NCBI GenBank assembly: GCA_023392615.1
Contig: JAEVYT010000030.1
Location: 310,001 to 374,000 of the forward strand
Direction of reading: 5' to 3'
Length of the DNA stretch: 64,000 nucleotides
From: Bacillota bacterium
GTDB lineage: Bacteria; Bacillota; Clostridia; Lachnospirales; Lachnospiraceae
The notes beneath the pieces are model-generated. The model was not told the DNA's origin. It searched no databases and saw only the letters and a list, made by a program, of their open reading frames with translations. The translations under genes and the position numbers were made by a program. Below are positions 7,803 through 15,470 of the stretch, in pieces; within the stretch, counting starts at the first letter, position 1, and each line of letters starts with the position of its first letter.

Positions 7803-8924
7803 ATGATAATTATTATAGTACTCCTGATCTTGTTATTAATGCATCAGATACTGAATATCTTATTCAATCATTCCTGGATGAAAAATCTGACAGCCGACCT
7901 TCGTTTATCCGATAATATGGCTATAGAGGGACAGAAACTTTCGCTGTATGAAACAGTGACCAATCGAAAATGGATGCCACTTCTGGCAGTACAAGTGAAA
8001 TTCATGGTATCAAGGAATTTGTTATTTGAGGATAATAATAATTCTATGATTTCGGATCAGTATTATAGAAATGATATGCTAACATTAATGATGTATCAAC
8101 GAGTTACACGAACACTGACTTTTCAATGTGCCCGCAGAGGTTATTATACCATTAATCAGATTTGTGTTGTGTGTTGTAATTTATTTATGACATCAGAAAA
8201 ATTAGCGAACTTTGATCAAGACATTAGTCTATATGTATATCCAAAACTAGTTGACTATGCAAGGATAGAAGTACCTTTTTATAAAATGCTTGGAACAGTC
8301 TTAACGAAGCGTTTTATAAATGAAGATCCATTTGAATTTCGTAGCATAAGAGAGTATCAATCCTACGATAATTTAAAGTCGGTGAATTGGAAGGCTTCAG
8401 CAAAAACTGGCTCTTTAAAAGTAAATGTGAATGATTACACCTCATCACAGAAAATTAAAATACTGATCAATATCGAAAATGAAGGTGTTCGGGTATATGA
8501 GGACTTACAGGAAGAAAGTATTCGTATTGCAGCAACATTGGCAGTTGAATTCATAAAGCTGGGGATTGAGGTATCGGTATTCACTAATGCAAAGGATATA
8601 ATTACGAATGAAATTCTTGATATTCCGGCAGGATGTGGGAAAAATCACATCCGTTCCTTAATGGAGTCTCTATCGAGAATCGATACAACTTTGAATGCTG
8701 AATCTTTTGTTGCTACCGTTAATGATAAATTAATCAATCAAACTGATAATGATTATATCATAATAATATCCTCCTACCAAAAAGAGGATCTACAGAGCTT
8801 ATTATTAGAACAACTGGAAGCTCACAAGGATTTTTCGTGGTTTATTCCGACGAATAATGAAGTTAAACTTCACGTTAGTAATAAGTTGATGCCACAGGTG
8901 GTTACATGGGATCTGGTAAGCTAA
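7803..8924 (+). CDS. DUF58 domain protein
   Basis: A 373-residue protein with an N-terminal hydrophobic segment (MIIIIVLLILLLMHQILNIL), then a beta-rich region. The central DUF58 motif FEFRSIREYQSYDNLKSVNWKASAKTGSLKV (about residues 179-209; key residues R182, Y186, N196, W197) is the family hallmark. The C-terminal part has a von Willebrand A-like layout. DUF58 proteins accompany MoxR ATPases across bacteria and are assumed to be their partners; the activity is unknown. The ribosome site is GAAAGGGTAGG. The operon continues with a membrane protein 12 nt downstream. Confidence 0.88.
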   Translation: MIIIIVLLILLLMHQILNILFNHSWMKNLTADLRLSDNMAIEGQKLSLYETVTNRKWMPLLAVQVKFMVSRNLLFEDNNNSMISDQYYRNDMLTLMMYQRVTRTLTFQCARRGYYTINQICVVCCNLFMTSEKLANFDQDISLYVYPKLVDYARIEVPFYKMLGTVLTKRFINEDPFEFRSIREYQSYDNLKSVNWKASAKTGSLKVNVNDYTSSQKIKILINIENEGVRVYEDLQEESIRIAATLAVEFIKLGIEVSVFTNAKDIITNEILDIPAGCGKNHIRSLMESLSRIDTTLNAESFVATVNDKLINQTDNDYIIIISSYQKEDLQSLLLEQLEAHKDFSWFIPTNNEVKLHVSNKLMPQVVTWDLVS

Positions 8925-8936
8925 AAGGAGAGGAAC

Positions 8937-10181
8937 ATGAATAAAAAATATCTATTCGTTATCGATATGATTAATATTATATTAAGACTCATAATTTCAA
9001 TCTGCATTATCGGCTTTGTGTTTCTGATGGCTACCGGTCATATGAATTTACTCGGTACAGTATGGTATATCGCCCCGGCTCCGTTTATTTCATACTGGAT
9101 TAATAAAAAAGCAAATCAATTGTGGGCTTTTATTCTCTTGCACTTATTATTAATCACTCCTTATCTGTTGCTTATTCATAATATGATTTTGCTTTCAGTA
9201 TACAGTTTATATCTTTGCATTCTGCTAACAGAAGCATTCATCATGCGCTTGAAGGAGAACAAGGAGCTGGTAAATACACATATGGTTTATATATTGATTA
9301 TCATAGCGATGTATTTCTTTAGTATTCAGCTTAAATCGAATACATATCAATCAGTTTTTATCTTGTTCTCTTTTGGTTATATTTTTTTGTATTTTATCAA
9401 TCAATATATTATAAATTTTAGTGATTACTTTTCCAAATATGAAAATATGAAACACATTCCAATTCGACAAATTGAGGTCAATAACCACTTTATATTTGGA
9501 GCATTTATCATACTTTGTGTTGGTGTAATACTTTTTATTACCCAATTACCGCTACATAACATCATATCATGGATAGGAGAAAATGTGCTTAAGATATTTG
9601 TCGCAATTCTCTATTTGTTCCTTCCTAAGAAGATAAATGAAGTGAAGAAGGATAAATTGGATCATGAACTTGGAAAGCCACCAATTATCCCTCAAGGTCA
9701 TCATCCCATCCTGGATTTTTTAGCTAAAACCCTATATTACTCAATAATTGCTGTAATAATGATAGGTATATTATACGGCATAATACTCCTGTTTAAGAAA
9801 TTCTATTGGAATAAGACTAAAACGATGATGGATAAGGTGGAATTTATCTCTCCATTTGACATAAAGGAGAAAATTAAGAAAGAAGAGATTTCGTTTGCTC
9901 AAAAACTTTACCGAGTCCTCTTTGGCAAATCGAATAATGAGAAGATCAGAAAGCAATATTATAATGCAATTGTAACAAAAGTGGACCGTAAACAGTTGAA
10001 TAAGAATATGACACCGACTCAATTGAGTGAACTTGTGATTGGTACTTCAGATAATACAGAATTAGATATCCAAAAGAAAAATGAGCTCACTAAAATGTAT
10101 GAAAAGGCAAGATATAGTAAGCAGGAATGTGATAAACAAGAGGTTATTAAGGTAAAAGAATTAGTTAATGGAAAACTATGA
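8937..10181 (+). CDS. Polytopic membrane protein with C-terminal DUF4129-like tail
   Basis: A 414-residue membrane protein with several hydrophobic segments in the first 230 residues and one around 270-290 (YSIIAVIMIGILYGIILLF), then a cytosolic basic tail. The tail (LYRVLFGKSNN... MTPTQLSELV...) has the pattern of DUF4129, the domain usually found at the C-terminus of transglutaminase-like proteins in MoxR/DUF58 operons. I see no transglutaminase Cys-His-Asp domain here, so this is either a reduced relative or a separate half. GGAGAGGAAC precedes ATG. It is translationally close to the DUF58 gene and probably forms one membrane assembly with it (inference). Confidence 0.7.
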   Translation: MNKKYLFVIDMINIILRLIISICIIGFVFLMATGHMNLLGTVWYIAPAPFISYWINKKANQLWAFILLHLLLITPYLLLIHNMILLSVYSLYLCILLTEAFIMRLKENKELVNTHMVYILIIIAMYFFSIQLKSNTYQSVFILFSFGYIFLYFINQYIINFSDYFSKYENMKHIPIRQIEVNNHFIFGAFIILCVGVILFITQLPLHNIISWIGENVLKIFVAILYLFLPKKINEVKKDKLDHELGKPPIIPQGHHPILDFLAKTLYYSIIAVIMIGILYGIILLFKKFYWNKTKTMMDKVEFISPFDIKEKIKKEEISFAQKLYRVLFGKSNNEKIRKQYYNAIVTKVDRKQLNKNMTPTQLSELVIGTSDNTELDIQKKNELTKMYEKARYSKQECDKQEVIKVKELVNGKL

Positions 10182-10403
10182 TAGCATGGATATCTCGGAG
10201 TTTTCTTGTTGAGAAAACAAAAAAAGAACAATTTGAAATGTATGTTTTTGGAAAATGATTAAGGATAAATGAAAGGGAACCTTTTTAAATATATCTCGTC
10301 TATTTAGTATACCTATGTATTGAACACAACATTTGAATAGTGATACCCGAACTTGGTAATGTTAAGAGAGAAAATTAATCTTAATGAAAGGTTTGGTATT
10401 ATT

Positions 10404-10853
10404 ATGTTAGGTATTCTGATTGCTATTATTTCAGGTTCTTTAATGAGTATACAGGGTGTGTTTAATACTGGTGTCACAAAGCAGTCAGGTATATGGGTAA
10501 CCGCAAGTTTTGTACAATTTACTGCCTTACTGGTTTGTCTTGGCGCCTGGATCACATCAGGAAGAGATGGATCTTTTGCTTCGTTACTTAAAATTGATCA
10601 TAAATATATGTTGTTGGGAGGTGTGCTAGGAGCATTTATTACTTATACGGTTATAAAAAGCGTGGATACATTAGGTCCTGCAATGGCTAATATTTTTATA
10701 ATCAGTGCACAATTAATAGTTGCTTATTTAATCGAAGTATTTGGTATTTGTGGATGTGAAAAAGTCCCATTTGAATGGAAGAAATTGATAGGTGTAATTC
10801 TTATTATATCAGGTATCGTTATTTTTTATTGGAATCGCGAAAAATGTATATGA
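10404..10853 (+). CDS. DMT-type small membrane protein, DUF606/YdcZ family
   Basis: A 149-residue protein with four to five predicted membrane helices, of the DUF606 (YdcZ) family within the drug/metabolite transporter superfamily. The pattern GSLMSIQGVFNTGVTKQSG near the N-terminus, GGVLGAFITYTVIKSV in the middle and a final GVILIISGIVIF helix fit that family. Such half-size proteins usually pair or dimerise, and the substrate is unknown. The longer frame from TTG at 10353 has no ribosome site, so ATG at 10404 after GAAAGG was chosen. It stands alone; a promoter for comEA follows. Confidence 0.8.
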   Translation: MLGILIAIISGSLMSIQGVFNTGVTKQSGIWVTASFVQFTALLVCLGAWITSGRDGSFASLLKIDHKYMLLGGVLGAFITYTVIKSVDTLGPAMANIFIISAQLIVAYLIEVFGICGCEKVPFEWKKLIGVILIISGIVIFYWNREKCI

Positions 10854-10882
10854 TAATTTTTTAAAACTAGTTATTATTCCTA

Positions 10883-10911
10883 TTGTAAAAGGTGGGCAAA
10901 TTATGTAAAAT
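10883..10911 (+). promoter_or_regulatory. Probable sigma-A promoter of the comEA operon
   Basis: TTGTAA (10883-10888), a 17-nt spacer and TAAAAT (10906-10911) lie 65 nt before comEA. A short hairpin, AAAAGTA/TACTTTT, follows in the leader. Confidence 0.5.
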
Positions 10912-10975
10912 AAGATTGTCTTATGAAAAGTATAGAGGGTACTTTTAAGTCTTCTTTGAATAAAGGAAGATGAAT

Positions 10976-11680
10976 ATGAATAAGAACATTAATAAGAAAA
11001 TAATGATTACAGGATTATCCTGTGCTTTTTTACTGATTTCCGGACTTTGTTATAGTTGTACATTTAAAGATTCTGGCAAGTCAGGACTTCAAACGACTTT
11101 AACTGACACAACGCCTTCTCCAAAGCCTTCTCAGGAGAGCGGACACAATAGCACAAAGAAACAGAAGATAGTGGATACACCTGATGATTCATCGGGGGAT
11201 ACTTTGATGAACGCTGAAATCTACGTACATCTCTGTGGTGCAGTAGAAAATCCTGGTGTATACCGTGCTCAGGATGGAGCTAGACTAAGTGACTTAATTA
11301 AACTGGCAGGCGGATTACATAAGAATGCTGCTGGTGATTATATAAATCAGGCTAAGAAAGTTGTTGATGGACAACGTGTTTATATTCCTACCGTTGAAGA
11401 GGTTTCAAAACTTTCGAAAGATCAGTATATTGAAGGGGATAACGGCAATAATCAAGATACAGCAAAGCAAACAGATTCTGGTGGGGATTTAATTAACATA
11501 AATACCGCCACTGCGGAGCAATTAATGAATCTTCCTGGAATAGGACAATCGAAAGCGGAGAGTATCATAAGTTATAGAACTAAGAATGGACAGTATAAAA
11601 AAGTAGAAGATGTTATGAAGATTTCTGGAATAAAAGAGGGGTTATTTGGTAAAATAAAATCATACATTTGCGTGAATTAA
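10976..11680 (+). CDS. comEA: ComEA-type DNA-binding protein (SLBB + helix-hairpin-helix)
   Basis: ComEA binds double-stranded DNA at the cell surface during natural transformation. The 234-residue protein has an N-terminal hydrophobic anchor (IMITGLSCAFLLISGLCYSC, possibly lipidated at a Cys), a Ser/Thr/Pro-rich linker, and a SLBB beta-grasp domain at about residues 75-145 (VHLCGAVENPGVYRAQDGARL). The C-terminal helix-hairpin-helix domain reads ININ TATAEQLMNLPGIGQSKAESII and ends in GIKEGLFGKIKSYI. ATG at 10976 is better spaced from AAAGGA than the ATG six bases earlier. The partner channel gene comEC lies 3.8 kb downstream, separated by a two-component system and a lipoprotein gene. Confidence 0.88.
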   Translation: MNKNINKKIMITGLSCAFLLISGLCYSCTFKDSGKSGLQTTLTDTTPSPKPSQESGHNSTKKQKIVDTPDDSSGDTLMNAEIYVHLCGAVENPGVYRAQDGARLSDLIKLAGGLHKNAAGDYINQAKKVVDGQRVYIPTVEEVSKLSKDQYIEGDNGNNQDTAKQTDSGGDLININTATAEQLMNLPGIGQSKAESIISYRTKNGQYKKVEDVMKISGIKEGLFGKIKSYICVN

Positions 11681-11716
11681 TTGCCATTTAACCATACTAT
11701 AATATGAGGTGATATG

Positions 11717-12415
11717 ATGGCGAAAAGAGTACTTGTTGTTGATGATGAAAAATTAATCGTGAAAGGCATCCGTTTTAGCTTAGAACAAGATGGCATGGAA
11801 GTAGACTGTGCATTTGATGGAGAAGAGGCTTTAGAGGCTGCTAAGAAGAAAGAGTATGATGTGATTTTGTTGGATGTTATGCTTCCAAAGCTTACCGGCT
11901 TTGAAGTATGTCAGCAAATCAGGGAATTCTCTAGTATGCCAATCATTATGCTGACTGCTAAAGGGGATGATATGGATAAAATCCTCGGATTAGAATACGG
12001 TGCTGATGATTATATAACTAAGCCTTTTAATATATTAGAAGTTAAGGCAAGAATAAAGGCAATTATACGTCGTAGCAGCAAGAATGTTGCTAATAACAAT
12101 GCTGATATGAAACAGATTACGTTTGGCGATATGAAAATCGACTGCGAAAATAGAAGAGTATATATTAGCAATAAGGAAGTTAATTTAACAGCAAAAGAAT
12201 TCGATTTATTGGAATTACTTGTATTTAATCCAAACAAGGTTTACAGCCGTGAGAATCTGTTGAATATCGTATGGGGATATGATTATCCTGGTGATGTAAG
12301 AACAGTGGATGTTCACATTCGTAGATTACGTGAAAAAATCGAAAGCAATCCAAGTGAGCCAAAATATATACATACAAAATGGGGTGTAGGTTATTATTTC
12401 CAGAATCAAGAGTAA
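11717..12415 (+). CDS. OmpR/PhoB-type response regulator
   Basis: A 232-residue DNA-binding response regulator. The receiver domain (1-120) shows the acidic pair in VVDDEKL, the phosphoacceptor Asp in ILLDVMLP, and the conserved Thr and Lys in MLTAKGDD and ITKPFN. The C-terminal winged helix (about 135-232) has FDLLELLVFNPNKVYSRENLL and VDVHIRRLREKIE, typical of the OmpR family. Of two adjacent ATGs the second, at 11717, is better placed behind GAGGTGAT. It lies 36 nt after comEA and just before its kinase. Targets are unknown; position suggests envelope or competence-related control but does not prove it. Confidence 0.93.
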   Translation: MAKRVLVVDDEKLIVKGIRFSLEQDGMEVDCAFDGEEALEAAKKKEYDVILLDVMLPKLTGFEVCQQIREFSSMPIIMLTAKGDDMDKILGLEYGADDYITKPFNILEVKARIKAIIRRSSKNVANNNADMKQITFGDMKIDCENRRVYISNKEVNLTAKEFDLLELLVFNPNKVYSRENLLNIVWGYDYPGDVRTVDVHIRRLREKIESNPSEPKYIHTKWGVGYYFQNQE

Positions 12416-12434
12416 ATTACATTTTTTAAATAGT

Positions 12435-13832
12435 ATGAGAATGTACCTGCTGATAATTTTTATTATCTTAGGTGTAGTTCCTCTTTCCTTTTTTTCCTTT
12501 GTATTATTAAACACATATCAGGATAAGGCAATTACAAATCAAATAATAAAGCTGCAAAATCAGGGAAATGTTCTCTCAAATAAATTAAGCTCTTCCGTAT
12601 TTCTTACTTCTGGAGAAGATCCGGATGTGGAAAATGAAGTTATGCGTTTTGCCAATATATATCAAGGCAGAATTATTATCGTTAATAATACACTTAAAGT
12701 TGTAAAGGATACTTATTCCCTTGAAGAAGGGAAATACCTTATCTCTGATGATGTAATTAAATGTTTGGGAGGGGATGTATCTAGGGCAACCAATTATAAG
12801 TCTTCAAATTATATCCGATTGACAATCCCGATTATGAAGAATCAATCGAAGGATGTAATGGGTGCTATCGTGATGAGTGTTTCTACGAAAGATATTCAAA
12901 GTATTCGTGATAGCTTAGAGAGAAGAATTTTATTGTTTGCTGTTACATTGGGAGTGTTGATTGTTGTATTTGCAATTTACTTCTCAGCAACATTGACGAA
13001 TCCGTTAACGAATGTTGTGAATTCGATAGACCGTATGTCCGAAGGATATAATATGGATGAAGGAATATCAGTTAAAGGATATAATGAGATTGAACGAATA
13101 TCGGATTCATTTAATCACATGATTAAGCGAATGCAGAAGCTAGAGAGTTCAAGGCAGGAGTTTGTATCGAATGTGTCACATGAATTAAAGACGCCGATTA
13201 CCTCTATTAAAGTTTTGGCTGATTCACTGATTATGCAAGAGGATGCACCGGTGGAGCTTTATCGCGAATTCTTAACTGATATTACGGATGAAATTGAAAG
13301 AGAGAACAAGATTATTAATGATCTTCTGTCCTTGGTAAAGCTTGATAAAACATCAGGTGATATGAATATAACTCCGGTTAATATCAATGAATTATTGGAG
13401 CTTATATTAAAGCGCCTTACGCCTATCGCTAAGAGACAAAATATTGAAATTATATATGAAAGCTTCCGTCCGGTTGTTGCAGATATTGATGAAGTAAAGC
13501 TTTCACTAGCAATATCGAATCTAATAGAGAATGCTATCAAATATAACACAGAAGATGGATGGGTAAGAGTTTCATTGAATGCGGATCATAAATATTTCTT
13601 TATCAAAGTTGCAGATTCCGGTATAGGTATTCCGGAAGAAGCTCAGGATTCGATATTTGAACGATTCTATCGCGTTGATAAGGCACGATCCCGTGAGACC
13701 GGAGGTACCGGTCTGGGTCTGGCTATCACAAAAAATGTTATCCAGATGCACCGTGGAGCGATAAAGGTTTATAGCAAAGAAGGGGAAGGTTCTACGTTTA
13801 ATGTTAGAATACCACTGAACTATATCATTTAA
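12435..13832 (+). CDS. Membrane sensor histidine kinase
   Basis: A 465-residue sensor kinase with two membrane helices (about residues 4-24 and 165-187) flanking an extracytoplasmic sensor region. A HAMP linker follows, then a HisKA domain with the phosphoacceptor in FVSNVSHELKTP, and a HATPase domain with NLIENAIKY (N box), ADSGIGIP (G1) and GGTGLGLAI (G2). It pairs with the upstream regulator. ATG at 12435 has no recognisable ribosome site, and the frame stays open to a stop at 12387, so the true N-terminus may be slightly longer or translation may be coupled. It is followed 36 nt later by the GerMN lipoprotein gene. Confidence 0.92.
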   Translation: MRMYLLIIFIILGVVPLSFFSFVLLNTYQDKAITNQIIKLQNQGNVLSNKLSSSVFLTSGEDPDVENEVMRFANIYQGRIIIVNNTLKVVKDTYSLEEGKYLISDDVIKCLGGDVSRATNYKSSNYIRLTIPIMKNQSKDVMGAIVMSVSTKDIQSIRDSLERRILLFAVTLGVLIVVFAIYFSATLTNPLTNVVNSIDRMSEGYNMDEGISVKGYNEIERISDSFNHMIKRMQKLESSRQEFVSNVSHELKTPITSIKVLADSLIMQEDAPVELYREFLTDITDEIERENKIINDLLSLVKLDKTSGDMNITPVNINELLELILKRLTPIAKRQNIEIIYESFRPVVADIDEVKLSLAISNLIENAIKYNTEDGWVRVSLNADHKYFFIKVADSGIGIPEEAQDSIFERFYRVDKARSRETGGTGLGLAITKNVIQMHRGAIKVYSKEGEGSTFNVRIPLNYII

Positions 13833-13868
13833 TATAATCGATATAATAGCTTGGATTGGAAGGTAATT

Positions 13869-14783
13869 ATGAAAATAAAGTATGGAGTACTACTGATACT
13901 AATATTATCTTTACTGCTTGCCGGATGTGGTGATAACAATAAGAAATCATCATCTTCCAAAACAGTCAAAGTATATTATGTAAATACCAAGACCTCTGGA
14001 TTAGTAAGTGAAAACTATGATATGACAGAAACAGATCCGGTTGAACAGATACGGGAATTACTGAGAAAAGTAAAAAGTAATCCTGAAAATGCGGTTTTAA
14101 AAAGCGTCCTTCCGGAACATATGCCTGTTGAATACGCATTTGATAAAAGGGGTAATTTAATTATCAATTTTGATGAAACCTATAATGAACTATCCGATAT
14201 TAATAAGATTGTCGGTTGTGCTGCTGTAGTAAAGACACTGTCTCAAGTAAAAGGAGTAGATGATGTTCAATTCAGTGTCAAAGGTCAACCTATGGTTAGT
14301 TCAAACGGAGATGTTATTGTACCATTATCGAAGGATGACTTCATAGACAATACGGAAACGAATATGAGCTATAAGATAAAATTGTATTTTACAAACAAAA
14401 AGGGTGATACGTTATTGGAAGATACCGCTAACATCAATTACTCCGGAACAGAATCCATCGAAGAACAGCTGGTACAGCTACTGATCGATGGACCAACGAA
14501 TCCGAATATGTATCCAACCGTTCCAAAGGGAACTAAACTGTTAGCTATATCTAAGGCGGACGGTATTTGTACCGTAGATTTCAACGAGATTCTTTTGAGT
14601 AAGATTCCTGATGTGAAGGAAGAAATTGCAATATATTCAATCGTAAATACACTCGTTGAGCTTCCTGATATCAATAAAGTTAAATTTACAATAAATGGTG
14701 TGATTCAAAAGAAGTACATGGAAAATATCAGATTTGATCAGCCATTTGAAGCAAAGCTCAGCTTGATAAAAGAGCCCGATTAA
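13869..14783 (+). CDS. GerMN domain lipoprotein
   Basis: A 304-residue predicted lipoprotein: MKIKYGVLLILILSLLLAGCG gives a signal peptide with LAGC lipobox. Two tandem GerMN repeats follow (about 38-150 and 170-285), with ETDPVEQIRELL and ESIEEQLVQLLIDGP as equivalent helices and INFDETYNELS/VDFNEILL as equivalent strands. GerMN is named for Bacillus GerM, needed in sporulation and germination. Many clostridial copies sit beside two-component systems, as here. GGAAGG precedes ATG 13869, so the longer frame starting 18 nt earlier is not needed. Probably co-transcribed with the kinase. Function on the cell surface is not known. Confidence 0.87.
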   Translation: MKIKYGVLLILILSLLLAGCGDNNKKSSSSKTVKVYYVNTKTSGLVSENYDMTETDPVEQIRELLRKVKSNPENAVLKSVLPEHMPVEYAFDKRGNLIINFDETYNELSDINKIVGCAAVVKTLSQVKGVDDVQFSVKGQPMVSSNGDVIVPLSKDDFIDNTETNMSYKIKLYFTNKKGDTLLEDTANINYSGTESIEEQLVQLLIDGPTNPNMYPTVPKGTKLLAISKADGICTVDFNEILLSKIPDVKEEIAIYSIVNTLVELPDINKVKFTINGVIQKKYMENIRFDQPFEAKLSLIKEPD

Positions 14784-14793
14784 AGATTTTTTT

Positions 14794-14837
14794 CTTGATA
14801 ATAGGATGTTATATACAAAATGCATTCTATTATCAAG
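14794..14837. terminator. Strong 15-bp hairpin after the GerMN gene
   Basis: CTTGATAATAGGATG (14794-14808) and CATTCTATTATCAAG (14823-14837) form a 15-bp stem with one G-U pair, 10 nt after the stop codon. On the plus strand a T7 run precedes the stem and only a poor U tract follows it. It may still be the operon terminator or an mRNA 3'-end stabiliser. Confidence 0.55.
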
Positions 14838-14983
14838 ACTTTCTATCAATTCAAAACAGTTCGATTATACTGATTTTCATGAAACGATTCTTAAAAAACT
14901 AATTCCAATCAAATTATTACTTATATCCCAACCAATTCCTTCATCTAAACAAATCTCATTAAGCAAATTTTATTAAAATAAAA

Positions 14984-15221
14984 CAGATTTTATAAAGCAA
15001 ATTTTGTAAAGCAGATTTTATAAAGCAAATTTTGTAAAGCAAATTTTGTAAATCAAATTATATAAAACAAATCATATAAAGTAAATCATATAAAGTAAAT
15101 CATATAAAGTAAATCTTTTAAAGTAAATCATATAAAGCAAATCATATAAAGTAAATCATATAAAGCAAATCATGTAAAGTAAATCATATAAAGTAAATCA
15201 TATAAAGTAAATCTTTTAAAC
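14984..15221. repeat. Tandem array of seventeen 14-bp units
   Basis: Seventeen head-to-tail copies of a 14-bp unit, consensus (T/C)AAATCATATAAAG, run without interruption from 14984 to 15221. Decayed 12-14-bp copies continue to about 15299 and traces precede the array. The first six units form a variant group (C-A-R-A-T-T-T-T-R-T-A-A-A-G); the later ones are nearly identical. It fills the 687-nt gap between the GerMN gene and comEC. The period is not a multiple of three and no gene was seen in it. Confidence 0.95.
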
Positions 15222-15470
15222 CAAACTTATATAATAAAACTTATAAAGCAATCTTATAAATAAATCTTATAAAACAATCTCATAAAACAGAAAATAAAGA
15301 TAATGATTAAGAAAACGACACAGAATTCATTCTTATTAATCAAATATTAAAACCCAAAACTAATGAAATATAATGAACAAATGAATTATTATAAAACAAT
15401 GTTACCAACTATTATTAAAATTTCAGGAAACTAAATTACTATTATTATAAAATGTTCATATGGAGGCGAT

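Noticed and set aside
14984..15299. Tandem array considered as a CRISPR array
   Set aside because: Units are 14 bp, contiguous and have no spacers; no cas genes are nearby.
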